Origin: Bacillota bacterium
GTDB lineage: Bacteria > Bacillota > UBA4882 > UBA8346
Direction of reading: 5' to 3'
DNA: 55,318 nt
Assembly: GCA_023415835.1 (NCBI GenBank)
Contig: JAEZJK010000106.1
Span: forward strand, 1-55,318
Under the pieces are notes generated by a model, which did not search any database, was not told the DNA's origin, and saw only the letters and a program-made list of their open reading frames with translations. A program made the translations under genes and the position numbers. How positions within the stretch are numbered: position 1 is the first letter of the stretch; each line of letters opens with the position of its first letter. This document shows, piece by piece, positions 1 through 7,925 of the stretch.

Positions 1-72
1 CCCTTTCTTGGCAAGAAGGTTGCCGGCCATAAGTCCGCCTATTCCCGAACCGATAATTATTACTTTTTTCAT
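1..72 (-). CDS. N-terminus of FAD/NAD(P)-dependent oxidoreductase (partial)
   Basis: Only the first 24 codons lie in the window; the gene runs off the left edge. The translation starts MKKVIIIGSGIGGLMAGNLL, a beta-strand followed by a GxGxxG dinucleotide-binding loop (GSGIGG), typical of the FAD-binding Rossmann fold of amine oxidases, phytoene-desaturase-like enzymes and related flavoproteins. A GGGG-containing ribosome binding site lies just upstream of the ATG at 72-70. The substrate cannot be told from this fragment. The start and cofactor fold are well supported, the exact family is not. Confidence 0.7.
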   Translation of the reverse strand, partial: MKKVIIIGSGIGGLMAGNLLAKKG

Positions 73-202
73 TTTTAATCCCCTTTTGAAACCTGTTTTC
101 CGCTTGCCTTTTCACTGCTTTGTCCGGCGCGTTCTCCAGTGATTTAGGTTGGAATTATGGGGTGTAGTTGTTTTTATTTGATACCTTTTTGTGATAATTG
201 AC

Positions 203-309
203 GATGGGCTGAAAGCCCATCCTACGGTTACTATGGTTACTTTACTTTTTAAAAATTGGTCATGAAAACCATTTTTAAGAAACGGAGAGACTGGGTTTAA
301 AGCCCGTCT
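203..309. repeat. Two short palindromic hairpins of a dispersed family
   Basis: A perfect hairpin GATGGGCT-gaa-AGCCCATC lies at 203-221 and is followed by CTAC. A second, imperfect palindrome of the same style (AGACTGGGTTT/AAAGCCCGTCT) lies at 288-309, overlapping the 3' end of the following minus-strand gene. The 15-base core ATGGGCTGAAAGCCC of the first recurs exactly at 5289-5303. This looks like a small REP-like dispersed intergenic repeat; function unknown. Confidence 0.55.
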
Positions 310-1553
310 TACAATTTAACTATAAAATTTAAATTTAGAAGTAACAGCAATTCAAATATTTTTGTTAATATCAGTAATAGATAATAAACTCGTTCTTTTA
401 GTGTCCAATATTTTCTTCGCCATAAAATAGCTAAAAGGATGATTTCTCCAATAATTAGAAGTGTTATTAGGAGAGGCAAAAGTCCAATAATAAATCCGCA
501 AATACTTAATCCATATTTTCTTATAAAATCCGGATATTCGATTATGTAATAGAATAATATCAAAGAAATTATATTATTTAGCGCTGCAAGTAATCGCGCA
601 ACTAAAGAGAGCCTTTTGTTTTGAATCGGTTCTTCCGATGTATATTTGCGACGTTTCTTAAAATAGGCTCTAGGCCATATTATGAACGGAGAAAGCAAAA
701 CAACTACAAAAAATACTATTAATATTTTATGGACTACTGAATAGATGTTTTTCTTATAATAATTAACAACAAAATTAGGTTGTTTCTTGGGAAAAAGTTC
801 GGGAAGCCGATAAAAATGCTGTCCCTTTTGTAATTCGTCAGCTAAATTGAACTTAATCATCTTATCAAAGTTATACTGGTTATAAACATAGACCTCTCCC
901 TTTTTCAGATCGTAAATATTTGAATAAACAGTTTTGAATTCTTGGTGGGCTAAGTCAAGCATCGAACGAAAGCGTTCAATCGAAATATTGTGGTTATCTT
1001 TTTCAAAAAGGTATTCTACAATCCCCTGGCCAGTCCCAAATACCTGATAGTTATTGTTTTTTCTTACAATTGAAAGCTCATTTTTTGACCAATCCCAACC
1101 AATGATAGCGGAATCTCCATTACTATCAACAAACATAAATTTTGCATAACCGAGAATAGGCTCATTATATTTCCTAAAAAGCATTAACGCATGTTCTAAT
1201 GTCGAACATTCCTCGAGGATTTTTTCAGCTAGATTTCCTTTATAATTCAATTTTTTGGGGTCTGACGGCGCATTAGTTATAGTGCTTGTTACGCGGACAA
1301 CATCAAAAAACAAACCTTGTTCATTCAACCCGCCTTGAGGATAAGCGTTATTGAACCCAAAAAAGACCCGTCCAAGTTTACCTTGTTCAGCAGGCAAAAA
1401 CCAGACTCGAGTGTTGGTGTTATTCCAATCTTCGTTATTTCCGACTAAGACGGTGTTAGAATTAGAAGCGGTAAAGATTGTGCATCCCAAGGTATTGCAG
1501 CTAAGTGAGGTTAATAATGAAAATGTTAAAAGAAATATCATAAATTTTTTCAT
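309..1553 (-). CDS. Secreted/membrane-anchored Ntn hydrolase (linear amide C-N hydrolase, C45/choloylglycine hydrolase-like)
   Basis: A 414-residue protein. Residues 1-23 form a signal peptide, and the residue after it is Cys24 in GCTIFTASNSN. This fits the N-terminal nucleophile family that hydrolyses linear amides (penicillin V acylase, bile salt hydrolase, acyl-CoA:6-APA acyltransferase), in which removal of the leader exposes a catalytic Cys. The following GNNEDW also fits, since these enzymes have a conserved N-x-D/E-W region. Roughly residues 25-265 would be the catalytic domain. Residues 275-414 contain about four hydrophobic segments separated by basic loops, so the enzyme would sit on the outer face of the cytoplasmic membrane. 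The membrane tail is unusual for this family. The substrate is unknown. The start is the only suitable ATG and has a weak GGGG ribosome binding site. It is monocistronic as far as can be seen. Confidence 0.7.
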   Translation of the reverse strand: MKKFMIFLLTFSLLTSLSCNTLGCTIFTASNSNTVLVGNNEDWNNTNTRVWFLPAEQGKLGRVFFGFNNAYPQGGLNEQGLFFDVVRVTSTITNAPSDPKKLNYKGNLAEKILEECSTLEHALMLFRKYNEPILGYAKFMFVDSNGDSAIIGWDWSKNELSIVRKNNNYQVFGTGQGIVEYLFEKDNHNISIERFRSMLDLAHQEFKTVYSNIYDLKKGEVYVYNQYNFDKMIKFNLADELQKGQHFYRLPELFPKKQPNFVVNYYKKNIYSVVHKILIVFFVVVLLSPFIIWPRAYFKKRRKYTSEEPIQNKRLSLVARLLAALNNIISLILFYYIIEYPDFIRKYGLSICGFIIGLLPLLITLLIIGEIILLAILWRRKYWTLKERVYYLLLILTKIFELLLLLNLNFIVKL

Positions 1554-1915
1554 TTAAAATTACCCCAATACGATAAAGTCGCATTCATAAGGATCAAGCC
1601 TCTCGATATAATGTATCTATGTATGGCGGGTATAATAATTGAGTCTCCGACTTAGTTTTTCGAGACCTTTTGTACAAATCAAATCAGAAGTGTCATTTAA
1701 TTTATTAAAACAAAGCTGAGAGATTCATTCTTTTAATGTAATTATTTTCTATATCCTTCAGTTAAGTCCTCTCTAAACTCTAGAAATAATACAAAAAAGA
1801 ACCTGGTTTAATTAAAATAGAATTTAATCACAAGAACCGGATATATTTATCAATTTTTATACGCTATAATTATTGTAAAGGTGAAATAAATGTCTTACCA
1901 ATATGGGGAAAGAGC
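1554..1915. other. Intergenic region without recognisable gene
   Basis: This AT-rich stretch of 362 bases lies between divergent genes. It must hold the promoters of both neighbours, but I see no convincing -35/-10 pair, riboswitch, tRNA or open frame of useful length. Confidence 0.6.
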
Positions 1916-2440
1916 ATGAAAATCAGTTATGCAGTCAATGATTCGCCTTTCGGCCGGTTGTTAGTGGGCGCTACCGGGCAAGGGGTTTGTGCGGTGAGTT
2001 TGGGGGATAACGATCAGAGTCTAGTGGAGTTTTTACGTATTGAGTTTCCCGATGCGGAACTTGAGGCCGATCAGACCGGATTAAAGGAAACGGTCGGGAT
2101 TATCTTGGATTATCTATCAGGACAGCAGCCCCATCTTGATTTACCCGTCGATATCCGGGCCACCGCTTTCCGGTTGAGGGTCTATGAAGCTTTAAAGGCG
2201 ATTCCTTACGGCAAGACTTGTTCTTATGAAGCAATCGCCCAAGCCATTGGCAATCCTAAAGCGGTGCGGGCCGTAGGCAGCGCCTGCGCCAATAACCCGG
2301 TGGCGTTGGTGATTCCCTGCCACCGGGTGGTCAGAAAAGACGGGTCGCTAGGTGGGTATAGGTGGGGGCTTAAGCGGAAGGAGAAGCTCCTTGAAATGGA
2401 GCGGGAAAAGAAAAGCGACTTTATCCAAAAGCTAACCTGA
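1916..2440 (+). CDS. ogt: Methylated-DNA--[protein]-cysteine S-methyltransferase (Ada C-terminal type)
   Basis: This 174-residue suicide DNA repair protein takes the methyl group of O6-methylguanine onto its own Cys. The active-site motif IPCHRVV is present near residue 142, preceded by the helix-turn-helix region (PYGKTCSYEAIAQAIGNPKA) that carries the Arg finger, and followed by LGGYRWG. The sequence resembles the C-terminal half of E. coli Ada closely (FGRLLVGATGQGVCAVSLG in the N-terminal lobe, RAVGSACANNP before the active site) rather than the shorter Ogt form. No AraC or Ada N-terminal domain is present. The ATG at 1916 follows GGGGAAAG at good spacing. An inverted repeat follows the stop codon. 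It is a single-gene unit. Confidence 0.92.
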   Translation: MKISYAVNDSPFGRLLVGATGQGVCAVSLGDNDQSLVEFLRIEFPDAELEADQTGLKETVGIILDYLSGQQPHLDLPVDIRATAFRLRVYEALKAIPYGKTCSYEAIAQAIGNPKAVRAVGSACANNPVALVIPCHRVVRKDGSLGGYRWGLKRKEKLLEMEREKKSDFIQKLT

Positions 2441-2449
2441 CAAGAGGTT

Positions 2450-2481
2450 CTCTCCCTCTTTTTCAAAAAAGAGAGGGAGAG
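2450..2481. terminator. Inverted repeat after ogt, possible terminator
   Basis: The sequence CTCTCCCTC pairs with GAGGGAGAG around a T-rich and A-rich loop, beginning ten bases after the ogt stop codon. There is no T-run directly after the stem, so rho-independent termination is plausible but not certain. Confidence 0.5.
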
Positions 2482-2536
2482 ACAAGCGGGTGAGTTCGAT
2501 TTAGCCTAATAAAAATTCCTCCGGCTCAATCTAATA

Positions 2537-2646
2537 ATTAAACCAGTGAAACTTTAAAATTAAACTAGTGATACTTTGAAATTAAACCAGTGAAACTTCA
2601 AAGTTAAACCAGTGATATTTTGAAATTAAACTAGTGATATTTAAAA
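2537..2646. repeat. Five tandem 22-bp repeats
   Basis: Five contiguous copies with an exact 22-bp period occur at 2537, 2559, 2581, 2603 and 2625. The consensus is ATTAAACYAGTGAWACTTTGAA, where the core (TTAAAC)(C/T)(AGTGA) is nearly invariant and the spacing shows no insertions. The array is AT-rich, has no spacers (so it is not CRISPR) and lies between the ogt terminator and the palindromic element at 2647. Two DNA turns per unit would place each AGTGA core on the same face of the helix. Confidence 0.85.
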
Positions 2647-2867
2647 TTAAGAGGCTATTGCAAAATGCTCCGCTGTCAACCGTGAGGTAAACCTCACGGC
2701 TATAAGATGTAAGCCTTCCTTGGCTAATCTTAGGCTGAATGTTTTATCCATCTTAGAACCCTTAAGGGTTCTTGCATCTTGTAGCCGGACGGCTTCAGCC
2801 TCCAGTTGGCAGTTTATTCAGCAAAAAAGGCTGCTGCAAAAATCCTTATTTTGCAACAGCCGCTTAA
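2647..2867. mobile_element. MITE-like palindromic element with TTAA flanks
   Basis: Near-perfect terminal inverted repeats GGCTATTGCAAAA (2653-2665) and TTTTGCAACAGCC (2849-2861) enclose about 210 bp. TTAA occurs just outside both ends (2647-2650, 2864-2867), compatible with a 4-bp target duplication. Inside are CCGTGAGGT/ACCTCACGG (2680-2699), GGCTATAAGATG/CATCTTGTAGCC (2698-2709 with 2775-2786) and the palindrome AGAACCCTTAAGGGTTCT (2755-2772). A second end-like copy GGCTGCTGCAAAA (2829-2841) forms a tight terminal hairpin. It has no transposase. It looks like a non-autonomous element or the remnant of an insertion sequence; the family is not identified. Confidence 0.5.
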
Positions 2868-2904
2868 TTTTTGAGGGTGTGGTGGCCGTTGGAAAAGTAA
2901 ATCT

Positions 2905-3060
2905 ATGCTTCGACTAGATCGTCGGGGTGCTTTTCGTTCCACAGGAGATGATCTCATCCTGGCTCTTGCCGACATTGGCGGAGTTGATCTATTTACCGCG
3001 AAGTTCGGAGTTGACGCGCTTGTCCAGAGTGGAAGAGTAACCCTAGCCGTTGATCTCTAA
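2905..3060 (+). CDS. Possible 51-residue hypothetical protein
   Basis: An ATG-initiated frame of 51 codons follows the palindromic element. The translation contains GDDLILALADIGGVDLFTAK, which looks protein-like (amphipathic, low in Cys and Trp) rather than random. The ribosome binding site is poor (GGAAAAG) and the frame stays open upstream of the ATG, so it may be the tail of a longer gene disrupted by the neighbouring element. I do not recognise the family. Confidence 0.25.
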   Translation: MLRLDRRGAFRSTGDDLILALADIGGVDLFTAKFGVDALVQSGRVTLAVDL

Positions 3061-3086
3061 AAGCTCTTAAACCCTGAAGGCATCGG

Positions 3087-3138
3087 TTGCTCTCCCCCTG
3101 ATTTCGCTTCTATGAAAGTCTTCGTTGGGGGAGAGCAA
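3087..3138. repeat. Long-loop inverted repeat downstream of fabG
   Basis: TTGCTCTCCCCC (3087-3098) pairs perfectly with GGGGGAGAGCAA (3127-3138), giving a 12-bp stem with a 28-base loop. It lies just past the 3' end of the minus-strand fabG. No T-run follows on either strand, so it may be an RNA-stabilising hairpin or repeat rather than a simple terminator. Confidence 0.5.
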
Positions 3139-3175
3139 AAGAGAGGTCTGCATAATGAACCCGTGGCTGTAGCGC

Positions 3176-3925
3176 TTACATGACCATCCCGCCGTCAACA
3201 TTGACAACCTGTCCGGTTACGTATTTCGCCAAATCAGAGACTAAAAACAAGACGGCATTGGCGACATCTTCCGGCTTGCCGTATTGCTTCATGGGAATCT
3301 GAGACAGCAGTCTTTGAGATACTTCTTCTGATAACACATGGGTCATATCGGACTGAATAAAACCGGGAGCGATGGCGTTCACGTTGACCCCGCGTTCCGC
3401 CAATTCCCGGGCGGTGGTTTTGGTTAGACCAATCAAGCCCGCTTTGGAAGCCGAATAGTTGGCTTGGCCGATGTTTCCCATCAGGCCGGAGACGCTGGCG
3501 ATATTGACGATGCTGCCCGAGTTTTGTTTCAGCATTTGTTTCGATACCAATTTGGCGCAAATAAAGGCCCCGGTTAAATTGATCTTTAGCACCAAGTCCC
3601 AGTCGTCTTGTTTCATCATCATTAACCGGGCATCCCGGGTTATTCCGGCGTTATTGACCAGGATGTCTATTTTCGAGAACCGGTTAATAACGGACTTCAT
3701 AACTTCTTTAGTCGACTCCTCCGAAGCGACGTCATGTTTGAGGGCAATGGTTTCCACACCATACTTTTGCGCAATCTCCTCAGCGGTTGACATTGCCAAA
3801 GCATCGTTAATATCGGTGATGGCTAGCTTCACTTTTTCTCCGGCAAGCTTTTCGGCAATAGCGCGACCCAACCCGCGGGCGCTTCCGGTAATCAATGCCA
3901 CTTTGTCCTTTAAACCTAAATCCAT
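3176..3925 (-). CDS. fabG: 3-oxoacyl-[acyl-carrier-protein] reductase, SDR family
   Basis: This 249-residue classical short-chain dehydrogenase has the NADP(H)-binding TGSARGLG at 13-20, the structural NNAG at 91-94, Asn116, and the catalytic Ser144-Tyr157-Lys161 in the spacing of FabG. The family reduces 3-oxoacyl-ACP (or 3-oxoacyl-CoA) to the 3-hydroxy form in fatty-acid synthesis; related members reduce acetoacetyl-CoA. The C-terminal VTGQVVNVDGGMVM is typical of FabG. The gene stands alone, away from other fab genes, so a dedicated CoA-linked or specialised role cannot be excluded. The start follows an AAAGGAG ribosome binding site. Confidence 0.85.
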   Translation of the reverse strand: MDLGLKDKVALITGSARGLGRAIAEKLAGEKVKLAITDINDALAMSTAEEIAQKYGVETIALKHDVASEESTKEVMKSVINRFSKIDILVNNAGITRDARLMMMKQDDWDLVLKINLTGAFICAKLVSKQMLKQNSGSIVNIASVSGLMGNIGQANYSASKAGLIGLTKTTARELAERGVNVNAIAPGFIQSDMTHVLSEEVSQRLLSQIPMKQYGKPEDVANAVLFLVSDLAKYVTGQVVNVDGGMVM

Positions 3926-4208
3926 AGATTGCTCGCTCCTTTGATTGGTTATTGTGATAGTAGCATCAAAGCCAAATAATAGAGGGGATGCCTCAAATTC
4001 CCATAAATTATACCGTATTTTTTGTTATTAATAGCCTAAAGTAGTATTGGATGGATTATGTTTTATAAAATTTAGAATCGAATAAATTAATTCATTACCA
4101 AAGAAGATAATGGAGGAAAGCAGTAAGGGATGGGTAATTATTATTCTTTGATTACCGGAAACAACTGGCGACCATCATGCGAAGCGAACAAAAGAGGAGT
4201 GTTTATTC

Positions 4209-4580
4209 ATGCAATTCACTTTTACCCATAACAATCTGAATGTGATTGATTTGGAAAAGAGCCTTAATTTTTATAAGGAAGCCTTGGGTTTAAAGGAGGT
4301 TGGCCGGAAAACGGCTGCGGACGGGAGTTTTATGTTGGCATTTCTAGGAGACGGCGTTACGCCGCATAAGTTAGAATTGACCTGGCTAAGGGAGCGCCGG
4401 GAGCCGTATGATTTGGGAGACAATGAAATCCATTTGGCCTTTCAGGTGGATGATTTCAAAGCCGCTCATGAATTGCATCAAAAGATGGGCTGTATCTGCT
4501 ATGAGAATGAGGCTATGGGCCTTTATTTCATTAACGACCCTGATGGGTATTGGGTGGAGATCATACCGGCGGGGAGATAG
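4209..4580 (+). CDS. gloA: Glyoxalase I-like VOC-family protein
   Basis: This 123-residue protein has two beta-alpha-beta-beta-beta modules of the vicinal oxygen chelate fold. Candidate metal ligands are His7 (in FTHNNLNV), Glu56 (HKLELTW), His75 (EIHLAF) and Glu117 (YWVEIIP), the pattern of lactoylglutathione lyase. It would convert the hemithioacetal of methylglyoxal and a low-molecular thiol into the S-lactoyl compound. Length and motifs fit GloA, but other VOC enzymes share this pattern. A GAGGAG ribosome binding site precedes the ATG. It converges on the following minus-strand gene with only ten bases between stop codons. Confidence 0.75.
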   Translation: MQFTFTHNNLNVIDLEKSLNFYKEALGLKEVGRKTAADGSFMLAFLGDGVTPHKLELTWLRERREPYDLGDNEIHLAFQVDDFKAAHELHQKMGCICYENEAMGLYFINDPDGYWVEIIPAGR

Positions 4581-4590
4581 GTTTAACCTT

Positions 4591-5181
4591 TCAAGGCTTA
4601 TATTTGTATTGCATCTCTTCCCGCGCCAGTTTGGTAATTCTTTTAACAAAACCGGTTTTGGCGGCGGTATAACCGTCCCGATCAAACTCGTATTTCTCTT
4701 TTAGTTCCAGCTTAAGCTTGCCATATTCCTTAGCTACATCAGAATGAGTTATCAAATAATCTCTGAAATAGAGTTCGCCCCAGTCGCCGCTGTATCTTAC
4801 ATGAAGGTGATATACTTGACCCTTAAAACCTTCCGGCGTATATCCTTTCATAAACATCATATGGGGAGCCGGGTTATTAGGTTGAGGGCTGTATATATAA
4901 CCCAGCCCTTGGATGGCTGATATTAGTTGATCAAGAACTGTATCAGCTTTTATTTCAAGGAGAATATCGATGGTCGGTTTCGCCGGTAGGTTAGGCACTG
5001 CCGTGCTGCCGATGTGACTTATTCGCTCTATGTTGGGGATTCCGATCTTTGCTCCGATAACCGCTTTCTCGGTTAAGTAAATATCTTTCCAAGCCGGATT
5101 AGGCTGGCTGATGATTATCGGAAAAAGCTTCCAAAGCTCTGCGTTGGTCATGTCTGCCAATGGTTTTACCAAAATGATCAT
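4591..5181 (-). CDS. GrpB family protein (UPF0157, nucleotidyltransferase-like)
   Basis: This 196-residue protein carries the GrpB signature: ISHIGSTAVPNLPAKPTIDI in the first third (GST followed by a P-x-K-x-x-I-D motif), reminiscent of the nucleotidyltransferase-superfamily active site, then an HLHV segment and FRDYLITH. The family is widespread and its biochemical role is not settled; some members are fused to dephospho-CoA kinase. The ribosome binding site before the first Met is weak, and Met11 is an alternative start. It is transcribed towards the glyoxalase gene. Confidence 0.8.
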   Translation of the reverse strand: MIILVKPLADMTNAELWKLFPIIISQPNPAWKDIYLTEKAVIGAKIGIPNIERISHIGSTAVPNLPAKPTIDILLEIKADTVLDQLISAIQGLGYIYSPQPNNPAPHMMFMKGYTPEGFKGQVYHLHVRYSGDWGELYFRDYLITHSDVAKEYGKLKLELKEKYEFDRDGYTAAKTGFVKRITKLAREEMQYKYKP

Positions 5182-5796
5182 CCTTAGAGTATTATTGGAG
5201 TGTACGGAATCTAATTGAACTCTATATATTCAAAGCTATTAATCCGGAGAGGTTTTCAGCTGATTTTTACTTTGCCTTTTAAATCTTAATGGGCTGAAAG
5301 CCCTCTACTACAAGGTTGGATTTGAACCATGGATACCACTTGATACGGTAATAGATGTAATTAATTTCTATAATTATAAGTTGACTCCTTTATCACTTTT
5401 AAAAACGTAAAACCTCACAATACTTTCTTCTGCTAGCGAATACTACACACCTCCGGCTTATTCCTAATTACTTAATTCCGCCAACATGCTTTACTCACCA
5501 AATAACCACTTTCATTACTGTTTTCCCGGATTCAAACGATGAATGCGTTTGGCATCACTTCTATTTTCCCTGTTCTGGTGTAATAATCCATTTTATTATA
5601 AGCAGGAGTTTTTATACTTGGATACGTTCATACATATGCGTAAAGCATTGATATATATAAACCTTTAAGGTAAATTAAAAGACAATCAAGATGGCATAAC
5701 CAATAGATAATTTGTCATCTGTTCATTATACGGCATAAAGGGGGTTCAAAAACTGGGGCAATTAAAGGTTTAAAAATTAACGAAAGAGTGTGGTCA
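5182..5796. promoter_or_regulatory. Leader region of the urea operon; one dispersed hairpin
   Basis: About 600 bases lie between divergent genes. It holds the hairpin GGGCT-gaa-AGCCC at 5291-5303 and otherwise AT-rich sequence. It must contain the promoter for the twelve-gene urea operon, but no strong -35/-10 pair or clear GlnR/TnrA-type palindrome stands out; TTGTCA (about 5710) with ATAAAG 17 bases later is a weak candidate. No open frame of interest. Confidence 0.4.
5291..5303. repeat. Second exact copy of the GGGCTGAAAGCCC hairpin
   Basis: GGGCT-gaa-AGCCC matches the hairpin at 205-219 over 15 bases (ATGGGCTGAAAGCCC) and CTAC sequence follows both copies. Supports a dispersed repeat family in this genome. 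Confidence 0.6.
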
Positions 5797-7008
5797 ATGA
5801 TGAAACAAGAGTCAAAATTGCTGTTAAATCTTTATTTGGTTGTTTTAGTCGTTATGTCCTTATTTTTTACAGTATTAGCCGATGAAAAAGAGATTAAAGT
5901 CGGTATTCTCCATTCGCTCAGCGGCACCATGGCGATTAGCGAAACATCCCTCCGGGATGCCGAGTTAATGGCTATCGAAGAGATCAATGCAGCCGGAGGG
6001 GTACTGGGAAAGAAAATAGTACCGGTCATTGAGGATGGCGCTTCGGATTGGCCGACCTTCGCTGAAAAAGCCAAAAAATTGTTGCTCTCCAATAAGGTAG
6101 CCACGATCTTCGGATGTTGGACTTCAGCCAGTCGCAAAGCAACCCTGCCGGTGGTTGAAAAATATAACGGGTTGCTCTGGTATCCGGTGCAATATGAAGG
6201 CCTTGAAGCCTCACCGAATATCTTTTATACCGGCGCCGCTCCAAACCAACAGATAGTCCCGGCGGTCAGCTATTTACTGAAAAAGGGTTACCAAAAGATG
6301 TATTTACTCGGTTCCGACTATGTTTTCCCCCGGACCGCCAATCAAATCATCAAATTGCAATTAAAAGCCGAAGGCGGAGTTTGTGCGGGAGAAGAATATA
6401 CCCCGCTCGGGCATGTGGATTACACAACCGTAATCTCTAAGATTAAGGCGGCCAAACCGGACATCGTATTCAATACCCTAAACGGCGATAGCAACGTGGC
6501 TTTCTTTAAACAATTGAAAGACGCCGGAATCACCGCGGCTCAAATTCCAACGATCTCCGTCAGTATCGCCGAAGAGGAGATCAGGGGCATTGGCGCTGAC
6601 AACCTGATCGGTCATCTGGCGGCCTGGAACTATTTCCAAACCACGGATACACCGCAAAATAAAACTTTTGTGGCGAAATACCAGTCGAAATACGGTAAGG
6701 CCCGGGTGACCGACGACCCGATTGAAGCCGCTTATTTCCAAGTCTACCTTTGGGCCGCGGCGGTCAAGAAAGCGGGCAGCGTCGAGGTGGCAGCGGTCCG
6801 TAAAGCGGCCCCCGGGATTGAATTTATGGCCCCGGGTGGCAAAGTGACCGTCGATGGCGCCAACCAACATGTTTACAAGACGGTTCGCATCGGAGAAGTA
6901 TTACCCAACGGTCAATTTAAAGAGGTTTGGAATTCCGGCTCTCCGGTGAAACCCGATCCCTATCTGGAAGGGTACGCTTGGGCCAAAATCTTACATAGAA
7001 AGAAGTAA
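5797..7008 (+). CDS. urtA: Urea ABC transporter, substrate-binding protein
   Basis: This is the periplasmic/extracytoplasmic receptor of the urea importer, of the Leu/Ile/Val-binding (type I periplasmic) family. Residues 1-28 form a signal peptide; the mature part begins KEIKVGILHSLSGTMAISE, followed by DAELMAIEEINAAGG, IFGCWTSASRKA and WYPVQYEGLE, all characteristic of UrtA/FmdD rather than amino-acid receptors. It has 403 residues from the ATG at 5797; a GTG at 5788 is also in frame, but AAAGAG at 5783-5788 is spaced for 5797. It is the first gene of the urt-ure operon; urtB starts five bases after its stop. Confidence 0.93.
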   Translation: MMKQESKLLLNLYLVVLVVMSLFFTVLADEKEIKVGILHSLSGTMAISETSLRDAELMAIEEINAAGGVLGKKIVPVIEDGASDWPTFAEKAKKLLLSNKVATIFGCWTSASRKATLPVVEKYNGLLWYPVQYEGLEASPNIFYTGAAPNQQIVPAVSYLLKKGYQKMYLLGSDYVFPRTANQIIKLQLKAEGGVCAGEEYTPLGHVDYTTVISKIKAAKPDIVFNTLNGDSNVAFFKQLKDAGITAAQIPTISVSIAEEEIRGIGADNLIGHLAAWNYFQTTDTPQNKTFVAKYQSKYGKARVTDDPIEAAYFQVYLWAAAVKKAGSVEVAAVRKAAPGIEFMAPGGKVTVDGANQHVYKTVRIGEVLPNGQFKEVWNSGSPVKPDPYLEGYAWAKILHRKK

Positions 7009-7013
7009 GGATC

Positions 7014-7925
7014 ATGGATATTCTATTCGTTCAGTTGTTTAACGCAATCAGCGTCAGTTCGATCCTAATATTGATCGCAATCGGATTAGCCTTCACCTTT
7101 GGCCTGATGAATGTGATTAATATGGCCCATGGCGAATTCATTATGATTGGGGCGTATGTCACCTATGTAATGCAGTTCGTGGTCAAGGCGGCGCTCGGAC
7201 GGGAAGACGCCGGCATGGTGTTTATCATTGCGGTTCCGCTCTCCTTTATAGTGGCGGGAATCATCGGTTTTGTTCTGGAGAATGTTTTGATCCGCTTTCT
7301 TTACGGGAGGCCTTTGGATACGCTCTTAGCCACCTGGGGAGTGAGCATGGTGTTACAACAAACTGCGCGAATGATTTTCGGAGCCCCCAACGTCCAGGTA
7401 ATCAGTCCTGATTGGCTGGACGGCGGGCTCCAGTTTTTTACGATGGTTTTTCCCTATAAACGAATTTTCATTATCGCTCTGGTGGTGGCCGCGGTCTTCG
7501 GGATCTATCTTTATCTGCAAAAGACTCCCTGGGGACGCCGGACCCGGGCAGTGATGCAAAACCGTGAAATCGCGGCTTGTATGGGAATTCCCATTCGTCA
7601 AGTGTATTCGTTGACTTTCGCGTTCGGTTCCGGCCTGGCCGGTATCGCCGGTTGCGCTCTGTCGCTCCTTGGACCAATTGGTCCCTCCATTGGCGCTTAT
7701 TATTTAGTCGACGCCTTTATGGTTGTAGTTTTAGGGGGGATCGGCCAACTGATGGGGACCATCATGGGAGCCCTGGCCATCGGCACGTTTAATGTGGGAT
7801 TTGAGAATTTTACCAGCGCCAGTATTGCGAAAGTAATTGTATTTGTAGCGGTGATCTTGTTTTTGCAATGGAAACCCACAGGCCTGATCTCGGTACGGAC
7901 CCGGAGTTTGGAAGGTGATCTCTGA
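7014..7925 (+). CDS. urtB: Urea ABC transporter, permease UrtB
   Basis: A 303-residue LivH-type permease with about eight hydrophobic segments. GLAFTFGLMNVINMAHGEFIM near residue 30 is the hallmark of branched-chain amino-acid/urea permeases, and the cytoplasmic coupling region MQNREIAACMGIP appears near residue 180. Unlike many UrtB proteins it has no long N-terminal extension. It would pair with UrtC to form the membrane channel. The ribosome binding site is AAGGAT, and the stop codon overlaps the urtC start (TGATG). Confidence 0.93.
   Translation: MDILFVQLFNAISVSSILILIAIGLAFTFGLMNVINMAHGEFIMIGAYVTYVMQFVVKAALGREDAGMVFIIAVPLSFIVAGIIGFVLENVLIRFLYGRPLDTLLATWGVSMVLQQTARMIFGAPNVQVISPDWLDGGLQFFTMVFPYKRIFIIALVVAAVFGIYLYLQKTPWGRRTRAVMQNREIAACMGIPIRQVYSLTFAFGSGLAGIAGCALSLLGPIGPSIGAYYLVDAFMVVVLGGIGQLMGTIMGALAIGTFNVGFENFTSASIAKVIVFVAVILFLQWKPTGLISVRTRSLEGDL

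Noticed and set aside
2537..2646. CRISPR array
   Set aside because: The 22-bp units touch one another with no spacers and no cas genes are in the window.
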